Source of the DNA: DASWRT01 sp036403035 | GTDB taxonomy: Bacteria > Pseudomonadota > Alphaproteobacteria > ATCC43930 > CGMCC-115725 | Assembly (NCBI GenBank): GCA_036403035.1 | Contig: DASWRT010000424.1 | Span: forward strand, 1-8,555 | Length of the DNA stretch: 8,555 nucleotides | Reading direction: 5' to 3' | Part shown: in pieces, positions 1 to 5,614 of the stretch | How positions within the stretch are numbered: position 1 is the stretch's first letter | Layout: each line of letters begins with the position of its first letter | Position numbers and translations under genes: made by a program | The notes under the pieces: model-generated | Told to the model about the DNA's origin: nothing | Databases searched by the model: none | Seen by the model: the letters and a program-made list of their open reading frames with translations, nothing else

Positions 1-344
1 CGGTGCCGAAGGAACTGGACGAGGCGGCGCGCGTCGAGGGCGCCAATGCGCTCCAGATCCTGTGGAAAGTCTACGTGCCGCTGGCGCGGCCGGTCTACGT
101 CGCCTTCGCGCTGGTCTCCGTCAGCTATCACTGGAACAACTTCCTGTGGCCGCTGATCGTGACCAACTCGGTCGAGGCGCGGCCGCTCACCGTGGGCCTT
201 CAGATCTTCGCCTCGGTCGATCAGGGCATCGACTGGTCGATCATCACCGCGGCGACGCTGATGACGTCGGGGCCGCTGCTGATTGCCTTCCTGCTGTTCC
301 AGCGCCAGTTCGTTCAAAGCTTCATGCGCGCGGGGATCCGGTGA
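1..344 (+). CDS. Carbohydrate ABC transporter permease, C-terminal part (MalG/UgpE type), 5' truncated by window edge
   Basis: This is the last ~114 codons of an inner-membrane permease; the start lies outside the window, and the GTG at position 3 is an internal Val codon. The visible protein begins at the cytoplasmic EAA loop, the contact site for the ATPase subunit. It reads EAARVEGANALQILWKVYVP followed by LARP, a close match to the EAA---G---------I-LP consensus of binding-protein-dependent permeases. Two hydrophobic segments follow, roughly residues 33-55 and 78-98. The tail QRQFVQSFMRAGIR resembles the FVxGLxxGAVKG-type end of MalG/UgpE-like sugar permeases but is not identical. The solute is unknown; sugars, polyols or glycerol phosphates are all possible for this family. 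Its TGA overlaps the ATG of the next gene by one base, implying translational coupling. Confidence 0.93.
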   Translation, partial: VPKELDEAARVEGANALQILWKVYVPLARPVYVAFALVSVSYHWNNFLWPLIVTNSVEARPLTVGLQIFASVDQGIDWSIITAATLMTSGPLLIAFLLFQRQFVQSFMRAGIR

Positions 345-1219
345 TGATGCTGCGTCTCGTGACCTGGAACATCCAGTGGGGCAAGGGCGTCGACGGCAGG
401 GTCGATCTCGGCCGCATCGTCGACACGGCGATGCGCCTCGCCGACGCCGACGTGCTCTGCTTCCAGGAGGTCGCGGTCAATTTCCCGTCGCTCGACGGCG
501 GGGCGGGCGAGGATCAGCCGGCCCGGCTGGCCGCGCTGCTGCCGCAGCATCGCGTCGTCTTCCGGCCGGCCGTCGACATGTACGGGCCGCCGTCCGACAA
601 CGAGCATCACGGCTTCGGCAACGCGATCCTGTCGCGCCTCCCGGTCCTCCAGGTCTTCAATCACCTGCTGCCGCGCCCGGCCGAGCGCGGCGGCCACAGC
701 ATGCAGCGCCATGCGCTGGAGGTCGTCGTCGCCGCGCCGTTCGGACCGCTGCGCATCGTCACCACGCATCTCGAATATTTCTCGCTGGCGCACCGGGCGG
801 CCCAGGTGGAGCGGCTGCGCCTGCTGCATCAGGAAGCGTCGCAGCGCGCGTATCGTCCCGACCGGCTGGACGAAAGCGACGGCCCCTACCGGGTCGTGCC
901 GCGGCCAGCGTCATCGGTGCTATGCGGTGATTTCAATATCGAGCCGACGGACCCGTTGCATGCGGCGCTTACGGCGCCGTTCGATGATGACATCACCCCG
1001 GCATGGCGCGATGCCTGGACGGCCGCTCATCCCCCCGGCACGCCGCACGATCCGACCTGCGGCATCGCCGACAGGGAGCAATGGCCGGGCGGTCCGCATT
1101 GCCGCGACTTCGTTTTCGTCACGGAGGATCTGGCGTCTCGCGTCGCTGCCGTCACGGTCGACACCGCGACCACCGCCTCCGACCACCAGCCGGTCGCCCT
1201 GACGCTGGCGGCGAGCTGA
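344..1219 (+). CDS. Endonuclease/exonuclease/phosphatase (EEP) family metal-dependent hydrolase
   Basis: A 291-residue protein of the DNase I-like EEP fold. The fold's motifs appear in order: VTWNIQWG (N9, metal/phosphate site), LCFQEV (E42, metal ligand), GNAILSR (92-98), TTHLE (H142), LCGDFNIEP (D196 and N198), DFVFV (D255) and TASDHQPV (D280-H281, catalytic pair). All core catalytic positions are present, so it should be an active Mg-dependent phosphodiesterase or phosphomonoesterase. No signal peptide is visible, so a cytoplasmic location is expected. The start at 344 overlaps the permease stop (TGATG); an in-frame ATG at 347 is an alternative and only a weak GGGGAT Shine-Dalgarno lies upstream. 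Being coupled to a sugar ABC transporter, it more likely processes an imported phosphorylated compound than DNA. That is inference, by analogy with the phosphodiesterase UgpQ in ugp operons. Confidence 0.9.
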   Translation: MMLRLVTWNIQWGKGVDGRVDLGRIVDTAMRLADADVLCFQEVAVNFPSLDGGAGEDQPARLAALLPQHRVVFRPAVDMYGPPSDNEHHGFGNAILSRLPVLQVFNHLLPRPAERGGHSMQRHALEVVVAAPFGPLRIVTTHLEYFSLAHRAAQVERLRLLHQEASQRAYRPDRLDESDGPYRVVPRPASSVLCGDFNIEPTDPLHAALTAPFDDDITPAWRDAWTAAHPPGTPHDPTCGIADREQWPGGPHCRDFVFVTEDLASRVAAVTVDTATTASDHQPVALTLAAS

Positions 1220-1282
1220 TCAGCGACTGCCTCCACGGTGGCGGACGCCTCGACGATGCTTTGCTTTCTGAGGGAACTTGAG

Positions 1283-1505
1283 GGGAGATCGGGGAGATGA
1301 TTGGGGATCGGGGGATAAAAAGAAGAGTACTCACGCTTTAACGCGAAGGCCGCAAAGGGTCCGCAAAGGACGCGAAGAAGATTTCTGCGCCGCAGGCGCG
1401 CGATCATTCCCTTTACGACCTTGGCGTGTACTTAGCGGCCCTTCGCGTTGAAGCGTTCTCTTTTCCGCTTATCCCCCCGATCCCCAATCATCTCCCCGAT
1501 CTCCC
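1283..1505. repeat. Large imperfect inverted repeat, MITE-like or intergenic palindromic element
   Basis: The left outer arm (1283-1318, 36 nt) and right outer arm (1469-1505, 37 nt) are reverse complements except for one extra C in the right arm (five G against six C). After a short asymmetric stretch the pairing resumes: 1333-1349 pairs with 1440-1456 with one mismatch. The ~90-bp centre carries degenerate CGCAAAGG/CGCGAAGG units (1341-1380) with a period of about 10 bp and a small GCGCC-GCA-GGCGC hairpin near 1387-1399. The element lies wholly between genes. No obvious target-site duplication or transposase is visible. It could be a non-autonomous mobile element, a REP/BIME-like repeat or a cruciform-forming terminator. 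Confidence 0.8.
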
Positions 1506-1561
1506 TTCACTGTTTTCTTCCACCCGCCAGCATCGCCCGGACGAACGTCGGTGCGCGTTGG

Positions 1562-1610
1562 TTAGGCAGATGTCACCGTCCGCTATGCTCGAAACGCGCG
1601 GCGCATAGCG
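1562..1610 (+). promoter_or_regulatory. Candidate promoter with overlapping 8-bp inverted repeat upstream of the dioxygenase
   Basis: CGCTATGC (1581-1588) and GCATAGCG (1603-1610) are a perfect inverted repeat with a 14-nt spacer. A possible -10 box TATGCT (1584-1589) lies in the left arm, 16 nt after a poor -35 candidate TTAGGC (1562-1567). The site ends 25 bp before the ATG. The arrangement suits an operator or a 5'-leader hairpin, but the promoter boxes are weak and the call rests on position and symmetry only. Confidence 0.35.
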
Positions 1611-1635
1611 ACACCCGGAGTGCTACAGTTGCGTC

Positions 1636-2382
1636 ATGAACAAGACCTTCGATGCTCTGCGCGACGGGCGCCTGCATGATGTCCTGATGCAGGACGGCTA
1701 CGCCTTCCGCCACGCCGCCGAGATGCGCGGGATGCTGGAGCGGGCGGGTCCGCTCACGGACTGGGACGCCTTCGCCGGGAGCTGGGACGGCATGCCGCTC
1801 GACGGCTACATGGCCGATCTCGGCCGTTACCGACGGCGGCGGCACGCCGTCTATGCCGTCGGCGCCGCTGCGGCGGACGGTGCGATCGTGCGTGCGCCGC
1901 ACCAGCCGCATTACCAGAGCGTCGACTACAACCCGCTCAACGGCGGCGTCGCGCGCTGGTACGAGCCGATCCTGCCGGCGATCGGCGAGGGGCCGAGCAT
2001 GCTGACGGTCCTCGGCTTCTGCCGCGACCTGTTCGGCGGCCTTGCCCCGGGCGTCCGGTCCTGGCACGTCGAGGTTCACCAGTTCCGCATCGAAGCGCGG
2101 CAGGGCGAGGAAGGACGGCCGACGCCGGAGGGGATGCACCGCGACGGTGTCGACTATGTGCTCGTGCTGCTGATCCGGCGGCGCAACATCGCCAGCGGCA
2201 CGACGACGATCCATGCGTACCCCGGCCGCCGATTGCTCGGCAGCTTCACCCTGACCGACCCGTTCGACGCGGCGCTGGTCGATGATTCCCGCGTCTACCA
2301 CGGCGTCACTCCGGTCGAGCCGCTCGACCCGGCGCTCCCCGCCTACCGCGACGTGCTCGTCGTGACGTTCCGCAGGCAGTAG
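1636..2382 (+). CDS. 2OG-Fe(II) dioxygenase family protein (isoleucine-4-hydroxylase-like family)
   Basis: A 248-residue soluble protein resembling the 2OG-Fe_Oxy_2 family, whose characterised bacterial members hydroxylate free L-amino acids such as isoleucine using 2-oxoglutarate and O2. The metal-binding triad is visible: H168 and D170 in PEGMHRDGVDYV, and H222 in VYHGVTPVEP. R238 in YRDVLVVTFRR is placed to bind the 2-oxoglutarate carboxylate. HVEVHQFRI (144-152) matches the strand preceding the HxD motif in this family. The start at 1636 is the first ATG in frame after the non-coding region. Its nearest Shine-Dalgarno-like GGAG (1617-1620) is 15 nt away, which is unusually far and suggests weak or leaderless-like initiation. 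The gene stands alone, with about 180 bp to the next gene. The substrate is unknown. Confidence 0.85.
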   Translation: MNKTFDALRDGRLHDVLMQDGYAFRHAAEMRGMLERAGPLTDWDAFAGSWDGMPLDGYMADLGRYRRRRHAVYAVGAAAADGAIVRAPHQPHYQSVDYNPLNGGVARWYEPILPAIGEGPSMLTVLGFCRDLFGGLAPGVRSWHVEVHQFRIEARQGEEGRPTPEGMHRDGVDYVLVLLIRRRNIASGTTTIHAYPGRRLLGSFTLTDPFDAALVDDSRVYHGVTPVEPLDPALPAYRDVLVVTFRRQ

Positions 2383-2428
2383 TCGGCCGTCGCAAGCCGG
2401 CAGCGGCTGCACGTCGTCGTCGGGACCG

Positions 2429-2456
2429 GCCGGCGAGGGTGGGGCACCCGCCCGGC
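2429..2456 (+). terminator. Terminator-like GC hairpin after the dioxygenase gene
   Basis: GCCGG (2429-2433) pairs with CCGGC (2452-2456), and GGGTG (2437-2441) pairs with CACCC (2445-2449), with a GGG loop and a small internal loop. It begins 46 bp past the stop codon. There is no T-run, so it would be a Rho-assisted pause or 3'-end stabiliser and not a canonical intrinsic terminator. Confidence 0.4.
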
Positions 2457-2512
2457 GCACTGCGGCGTGGTCGATGATCAACCACCGGGATTGTTACGGG
2501 ACGAGAAAGGCC

Positions 2513-2534
2513 GTCGATCGTTTGCTGTCGATCG
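2513..2534. repeat. Paired GTCGATCG motif upstream of the SMP-30 gene
   Basis: GTCGATCG occurs at 2513-2520 and again at 2527-2534, a 14-bp period. Each copy contains the self-complementary CGATCG, so the pair is at once a direct and an inverted repeat. It lies 26 bp before the ATG, where an operator or leader hairpin could act. No regulator gene is adjacent, so function is unproven. Confidence 0.3.
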
Positions 2535-2559
2535 GAAAAACCACAGGGGAGGATCGGCC

Positions 2560-3780
2560 ATGAACGGAGTGGATGAACGCCGTCCGGTGCCGCTGTCGCG
2601 GCGCGGCTTCCTCAAGGCGGGCGTCGGGGTGGCGGCCGGCGCCGCGGCTCTGGCGCCGGGCATGGTCCTGGCGCAACAGGCGCAGTTGCCGACGCCGCCG
2701 AGCGTCGTCACCAATCCGCCGCGCCAGTGGGGCCGCGGCAGCCCGCCGGAGATCTATCCGGACCCGGATATTCTGATCATCGATCCGTCGTTCAATGATC
2801 TTCTGCTGGGCATCACCGCCATTCGCCGGGTTTGGACGGGCGGCGCCTGGGCGGAAGGGCCGGCCTGGTCAAGCCAAGGGCAGTATCTCGTTCTCAGCGA
2901 CGTCCAGGCGAACACCCAATACCGTTACCTCTGGGATCTGGGACATGTCGTCCCGTTCCGCCGCCCGTCCTACAACAGCAACGGCAATTCCTTTGATTTC
3001 CAGGGCAGGCAACTGTCCACCGAAGATTTCTTCCGCCGCGTCATCCGGTGGGAGCACGACGGCACGATGACGGTGATCGCCGATTCTTTCGAGGGCAAGC
3101 CGCTGAATTCGCCGAACGATCTCGTCCCGCATCCGGACGGCAGTATCTGGTTCACCGACCCCGGCTACGGCACGACCCTGTCCGAGGGGCATCCCGACGT
3201 GGCGGGCGGACCGTCCAATCCGACGGGACGGCTCAATCCCGCGACCGGCGCCGAGAACGCCGTCCTGCTGGGCGGACAGAAGCGGGAATTGCCGACCAAC
3301 GTCTATCGGTGGGATCCGTCCGGCCGGCTCGACATGGTGATCGCCGAGGATCAGGTGCCGGACCCCAACGGTCTCTGCTTCTCGCCGGATTACAAGACCC
3401 TGTATGTGTGCAGCACCGACAAGGGGCCGGGCGACACCGGTTCCGGCGGCAAGGGCGTGATCTTCGCCTTCGACGTTCAGGGCAACAAATTGGCCAATCA
3501 GCGCCAGTTCACCGACATGGTGGTGGATGGCGTGCACTGCGGTCCCGATGGTCTTCGCGCCGACGTCTTCGGCAATCTCTGGTGCAGTTCCAACGCCCCG
3601 CTCGGCTATTCCGGCGTGCTGGTGTTCAACCCCGGCGGCCGGTTGATCGGCCGGATCCGGTTGCCGGAAGTCTGCGCCAATGTGGCCTTCGGCGGCCCCA
3701 AGCGCAACCACCTCTTCATGGCGGCCAGCCAGTCGATCTACATGCTTCAGGTCCAGACCCAAGGGGCCGCGCCGGGGTGA
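2560..3780 (+). CDS. Tat-exported SMP-30/gluconolactonase/LRE family protein
   Basis: A 406-residue six-bladed beta-propeller lactonase-type protein, expected to hydrolyse a sugar lactone in the periplasm. The N-terminus has a twin-arginine signal, SRRGFLKAG (13-21), followed by an Ala/Gly-rich hydrophobic stretch ending near MVLAQQAQ (35-42). Putative metal and substrate residues follow the family order: E99 in AEGPAW, N186 in NSPNDLV, N270 in DPNGLCFSPD and D330 in GPDGLRAD, with WFTDPGYG (197-204) after the second. The start at 2560 is chosen over an upstream in-frame ATG (2467) because it is preceded by AGGGGAGG at suitable spacing and puts the Tat motif near the N-terminus. It is longer than the ~300-residue minimal family because of the signal region and a loop around 205-245. 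It converges on the next gene, leaving 20 bp between the stops. True substrate unknown. Confidence 0.88.
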   Translation: MNGVDERRPVPLSRRGFLKAGVGVAAGAAALAPGMVLAQQAQLPTPPSVVTNPPRQWGRGSPPEIYPDPDILIIDPSFNDLLLGITAIRRVWTGGAWAEGPAWSSQGQYLVLSDVQANTQYRYLWDLGHVVPFRRPSYNSNGNSFDFQGRQLSTEDFFRRVIRWEHDGTMTVIADSFEGKPLNSPNDLVPHPDGSIWFTDPGYGTTLSEGHPDVAGGPSNPTGRLNPATGAENAVLLGGQKRELPTNVYRWDPSGRLDMVIAEDQVPDPNGLCFSPDYKTLYVCSTDKGPGDTGSGGKGVIFAFDVQGNKLANQRQFTDMVVDGVHCGPDGLRADVFGNLWCSSNAPLGYSGVLVFNPGGRLIGRIRLPEVCANVAFGGPKRNHLFMAASQSIYMLQVQTQGAAPG

Positions 3781-3800
3781 CGGGAGCGGGCGGGCGGCGG

Positions 3801-4169
3801 TCAGTCGCCTGCGAAGTTCAGCTCGATCTTGATGCCGTCGATGTCGCGCAGGAACACCTGCCAGCGCCCGCCGCGGCCGAGCCGGGCGTCGAACGGAACG
3901 CCGTGTTCGGCGAGGCTCCGGCAGATCGCCTCGCGGTCGCGGGCACTGAGGGCGATATGGTCGAACGCGCCGTTCTTCGCGCCGTCCGGCGGCGCACGGT
4001 CGCCGACGAGGTGGAGGATCGGCCGGTCGCCGCAATAGATCCACGCGCCGGGAAAGCCGAGATCCGGGCGCGGCCCGTTCTTGAGGCCGAGCGCGTCCTC
4101 GTAGAAGCGCACCGACGCGTCGAGGTCGCGGACATTGACCGTGAAATGGTCGATCCCTTCGAGCGGCAT
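3801..4169 (-). CDS. VOC superfamily (glyoxalase/bleomycin resistance/dioxygenase-like) protein
   Basis: A 122-residue single-copy VOC protein with two beta-alpha-beta-beta-beta modules. The first begins GIDHFTVNVRDLDASVRFYE, and the second begins GAFDHIALSARDREAI and ends QVFLRDIDGIKIELNF. Likely metal ligands are H8, H71 and E116, with H53 in ILHLV as a possible extra ligand. This set suits glyoxalase I-like, FosA-like or dioxygenase-like members, and the reaction cannot be chosen from sequence alone. The start is the ATG at 4169, preceded by a strong AGGAGGG with 8-nt spacing. An open frame continues upstream to 4382, but that extension is Arg/Pro-rich without family similarity and is rejected. 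It is transcribed towards the SMP-30 gene and away from the aldolase genes. Confidence 0.88.
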   Translation of the reverse strand: MPLEGIDHFTVNVRDLDASVRFYEDALGLKNGPRPDLGFPGAWIYCGDRPILHLVGDRAPPDGAKNGAFDHIALSARDREAICRSLAEHGVPFDARLGRGGRWQVFLRDIDGIKIELNFAGD

Positions 4170-4232
4170 CGCACAGACCCTCCTGCCTTTGCGCCATGAT
4201 GCGCCCGGCGCTCCCGGACCGGCAAGCGGAGA

Positions 4233-4257
4233 GGGCCGATGCCGTGAGGCATGGCCC
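4233..4257 (-). promoter_or_regulatory. Strong leader hairpin upstream of the VOC gene
   Basis: GGGCC (4233-4237) and ATGCC (4239-4243) pair with GGCAT (4248-4252) and GGCCC (4253-4257) around a GTGA loop, giving ten base pairs with one bulged G at 4238. In the VOC direction it ends 63 nt before the start codon. It has no following T-run, so a leader structure or protein-binding site is more likely than an intrinsic terminator. Confidence 0.4.
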
Positions 4258-4397
4258 GCAAGCCGTCGCGGCCGGAGACTGCGGCGCGCGGCGGCGTTGT
4301 CTCGTAACCTGTTCGGACATATCATCCGTCCGGGCCGGTTCTCGGGCCGTGCCCGCGCTCTTGGGCGCTCGCTCTTTGACATCGTGAATATGCCGCC

Positions 4398-4440
4398 GGA
4401 AACAGGACGGAACAGGCGGAAAAACAGGACGGGAACAGGT
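4398..4440. repeat. Short-period GGAACAGG-type tandem repeat
   Basis: Four degenerate units of 9-13 bp follow one another: GGAAACAGGAC (4398), GGAACAGGC (4409), GGAAAAACAGGAC (4418) and GGGAACAGGT (4431), with a fifth partial GGAAAC after them. It sits in the middle of the divergent intergenic region. It may be simple slippage or an iterated regulator site. Confidence 0.5.
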
Positions 4441-4457
4441 GGAAACTCCTGTTTTTT
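4420..4457 (+). terminator. Terminator-like stem with T-run in the divergent intergenic region
   Basis: AAAAACAGGA (4420-4429) and TCCTGTTTTT (4447-4456) are perfect reverse complements with a 17-nt loop; the right arm ends in six T's (4452-4457). Being A-start/T-end it could act in either direction. No plus-strand gene ends nearby, so its role as a terminator is uncertain. The stem is AU-rich, the loop long, and the left arm is part of the GGAACAGG repeat. Confidence 0.4.
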
Positions 4458-4689
4458 CGGACCACGAATCGAATTTCATCAAGGGCTTGGCCCTGTTCTC
4501 CCGCCTGTATTTGACGGGAGCGCCTCCGCAGGCGGGGAGGGCCGCCGCGATGGAATGCTGCGATCACGCATGAACAAATTGGACAAAGACCTTGACTCCG
4601 AACGCGGATTTCGGCGCGGAGGCATCGGACAGGTGGCGGGGCCGCATTCGCCGGGCTACGCTACCGTGCTGTCAGTGAGGGAGGAGCGA

Positions 4690-5457
4690 ATGACTGTCGT
4701 TACCGCATTCCGCGCGCCGCCGGCTCTCGGCGAGCTGGACGAGCAGCAGACGCGGGTACAGCTCGCCGCCTGCTACCGCATCGTCGCGCATTTCGGGATG
4801 ACCGATCTCGTCTACACTCACATCTCGGCGCGGGTGCCCGGCGAGCCGGGACATTTCCTCATCAACCCGTATGGGATGATGTTCCACGAGATCACGGCAT
4901 CGAGCCTCGTGAAGATCGACTACGACGGCGAGCTGGTCGAGGACTCGCCGCACCCGGTCAATCAGGCCGGCTTCGTGATCCATAGCGCGATCCACGCGGC
5001 GCGGCCGGACGTCGCGTGCGTGCTGCATACCCATACGCGGGCCGGGATCGCCGTCTCCTGCCTGAAGCAAGGGCTGCTGCCGCTGAACCAGCACGCGCTG
5101 CTTTTCCACGGCCAGCTTGCCTATCACGACTATGAAGGGATCGCCTCCGACCTCGCGGAGCGGGAGCAGCTCGTCGCGGACCTCGGCGACAAGCGGGCGA
5201 TGATCCTGCGCAACCATGGGTTGCTTACGGCCGGTCGCACCATCCCCGATGCGTTCGAGGTGATGTACTACCTTGAGATGGCGTGCAAGGTGCAGATCGA
5301 CGTGATGGCGACCGGCCAGCCGATCCAGATGCCGTCTGCCGCGGTCGTGGACAGGACCGCCAAGCAGTTCGTTGGGGCAGGCGAGGCGCGGGGCATGCGC
5401 TCCTGGCCGGCGCTGCTGCGCATGCTCGATGCCAAGGATCCGAGCTACCAAGACTGA
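4690..5457 (+). CDS. Class II aldolase/adducin-head family protein, copy A
   Basis: A 255-residue cytoplasmic protein, close to the adducin-head branch of the class II aldolase family. Recognisable blocks are FGMTDLVYTHIS (35-46), HFLINPYGMMFHEITASSLV (55-74), AGFVIHSAIHAARPDVACVL (93-112), HTHTRAG (113-119), HDYEG (146-150) and LRNHGLL (173-179). H113, H115 and H176 match the three zinc-binding histidines of FucA. The residue aligning with FucA's catalytic Glu73 is G94, as in adducin-like members, so classic retro-aldol cleavage cannot be assumed. The start is fixed by AGGGAGGAG just upstream and by the matching start in copy B; an in-frame extension to 4135 is not supported. The copies are about three-quarters identical by hand count. 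No pathway can be assigned. Confidence 0.9.
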   Translation: MTVVTAFRAPPALGELDEQQTRVQLAACYRIVAHFGMTDLVYTHISARVPGEPGHFLINPYGMMFHEITASSLVKIDYDGELVEDSPHPVNQAGFVIHSAIHAARPDVACVLHTHTRAGIAVSCLKQGLLPLNQHALLFHGQLAYHDYEGIASDLAEREQLVADLGDKRAMILRNHGLLTAGRTIPDAFEVMYYLEMACKVQIDVMATGQPIQMPSAAVVDRTAKQFVGAGEARGMRSWPALLRMLDAKDPSYQD

Positions 5458-5541
5458 GATAAGGAAAACTTGAATAAAGCATGAAATCAATGGGATATAT
5501 TCACTGAATCCAGTCTCTCGCTCAGACCTTATGCCGTAACT

Positions 5542-5614
5542 GACAGGTAGCGGGGTCGAAAACGCAAGACTATCCTCTTGAATGGTCAGTAAATGGCCAG
5601 TATAGGAGGATAAA
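5542..5614 (+). promoter_or_regulatory. Leader of aldolase copy B, homologous to copy A leader but 11 bp longer
   Basis: The stretch from GACAGGTAGCGGGGTCG (5542-5558) matches GACAGGTGGCGGGGCCG (4628-4644) at 15 of 17 bases, and scattered identity continues to GTCAGT (4661-4666 and 5586-5591). The distance from this anchor to the ATG is 62 bp in copy A and 73 bp in copy B. The difference equals one unit of the 11-bp repeat at 5581-5602. A strong AGGAGG (5604-5609) precedes the ATG at 5615. An AT-rich stretch with TTGAAT (5470-5475) and TATATT lies further upstream and could hold a separate promoter. Confidence 0.6.
5581..5602. repeat. 11-bp tandem duplication in the leader of aldolase copy B
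   Basis: AATGGTCAGTA (5581-5591) is followed directly by AATGGCCAGTA (5592-5602), ten of eleven bases identical. It sits just upstream of the ribosome-binding site and is absent from the copy A leader. Confidence 0.75.

Larger units (their letters stand above)
1220..1635. other. 416-bp non-coding region between the EEP gene and the dioxygenase gene
   Basis: No credible gene is seen on either strand. The stretch contains, in order, a 60-bp spacer, a large imperfect inverted repeat (1283-1505), about 75 bp without recognisable structure, and a short perfect inverted repeat overlapping a possible promoter (1562-1610) just before the dioxygenase start. The short open frames on both strands encode the same low-complexity peptide (PPIPNHLPDLPS) because they read through the two arms of the palindrome, not because a protein is encoded there. 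Confidence 0.8.
4170..4689. other. 520-bp divergent non-coding region between the VOC gene (-) and first aldolase gene (+)
   Basis: No gene is supported on either strand; the open frames here are extensions of neighbours or shadows. Contents: a strong hairpin (4233-4257) in the VOC leader, a short-period GGAACAGG-type repeat (4398-4440), a perfect 10-bp stem with T-run (4420-4457), a CCCGCCTG/CAGGCGGG inverted repeat (4500-4507 and 4529-4536), and a segment (4628-4689) homologous to the leader of the second aldolase gene. No convincing -35/-10 pair is seen; TTGGAC (4579-4584) is the best -35-like hexamer but lacks a good -10. Confidence 0.75.

Noticed and set aside
62..343. Upstream in-frame extension of the EEP protein through the permease gene
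   Set aside because: The first EEP motif (VTWNIQWG) begins just after the ATG at 344, and the extension would be an out-of-frame reading of the permease.
1341..1380. CRISPR array suggested by short iterated units
   Set aside because: Units are only about 10 bp, degenerate and without spacers; no cas genes are present.
1283..1608. Small open frames on both strands encoding a PPIPNHLPDLPS peptide
   Set aside because: The same peptide appears from opposite strands because the DNA is an inverted repeat; there is no ribosome-binding site or family similarity.
1573..2481. Open frame (302 codons) on the minus strand opposite the dioxygenase
   Set aside because: Composition is Arg/Asp/Val/Ala-rich, typical of an antisense shadow, and the plus strand carries an intact HxD...H dioxygenase.
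4170..4382. 71-residue N-terminal extension of the VOC protein
   Set aside because: It is Arg/Pro-rich, passes through a strong hairpin, and the ATG at 4169 has an AGGAGGG at ideal spacing right before a VOC domain that needs no extension.
2869..4482. Long open frame (537 codons) on the minus strand covering the VOC gene and opposite the SMP-30 gene
   Set aside because: It is a different frame from the VOC protein, shows no family motif, and opposes an SMP-30 gene with all its conserved residues. High GC makes long shadow frames common.
4135..4689. N-terminal extension of aldolase copy A
   Set aside because: Copy B starts with the equivalent MTV, a strong Shine-Dalgarno precedes 4690, and the extension reads through the repeat region and antisense to the VOC gene.
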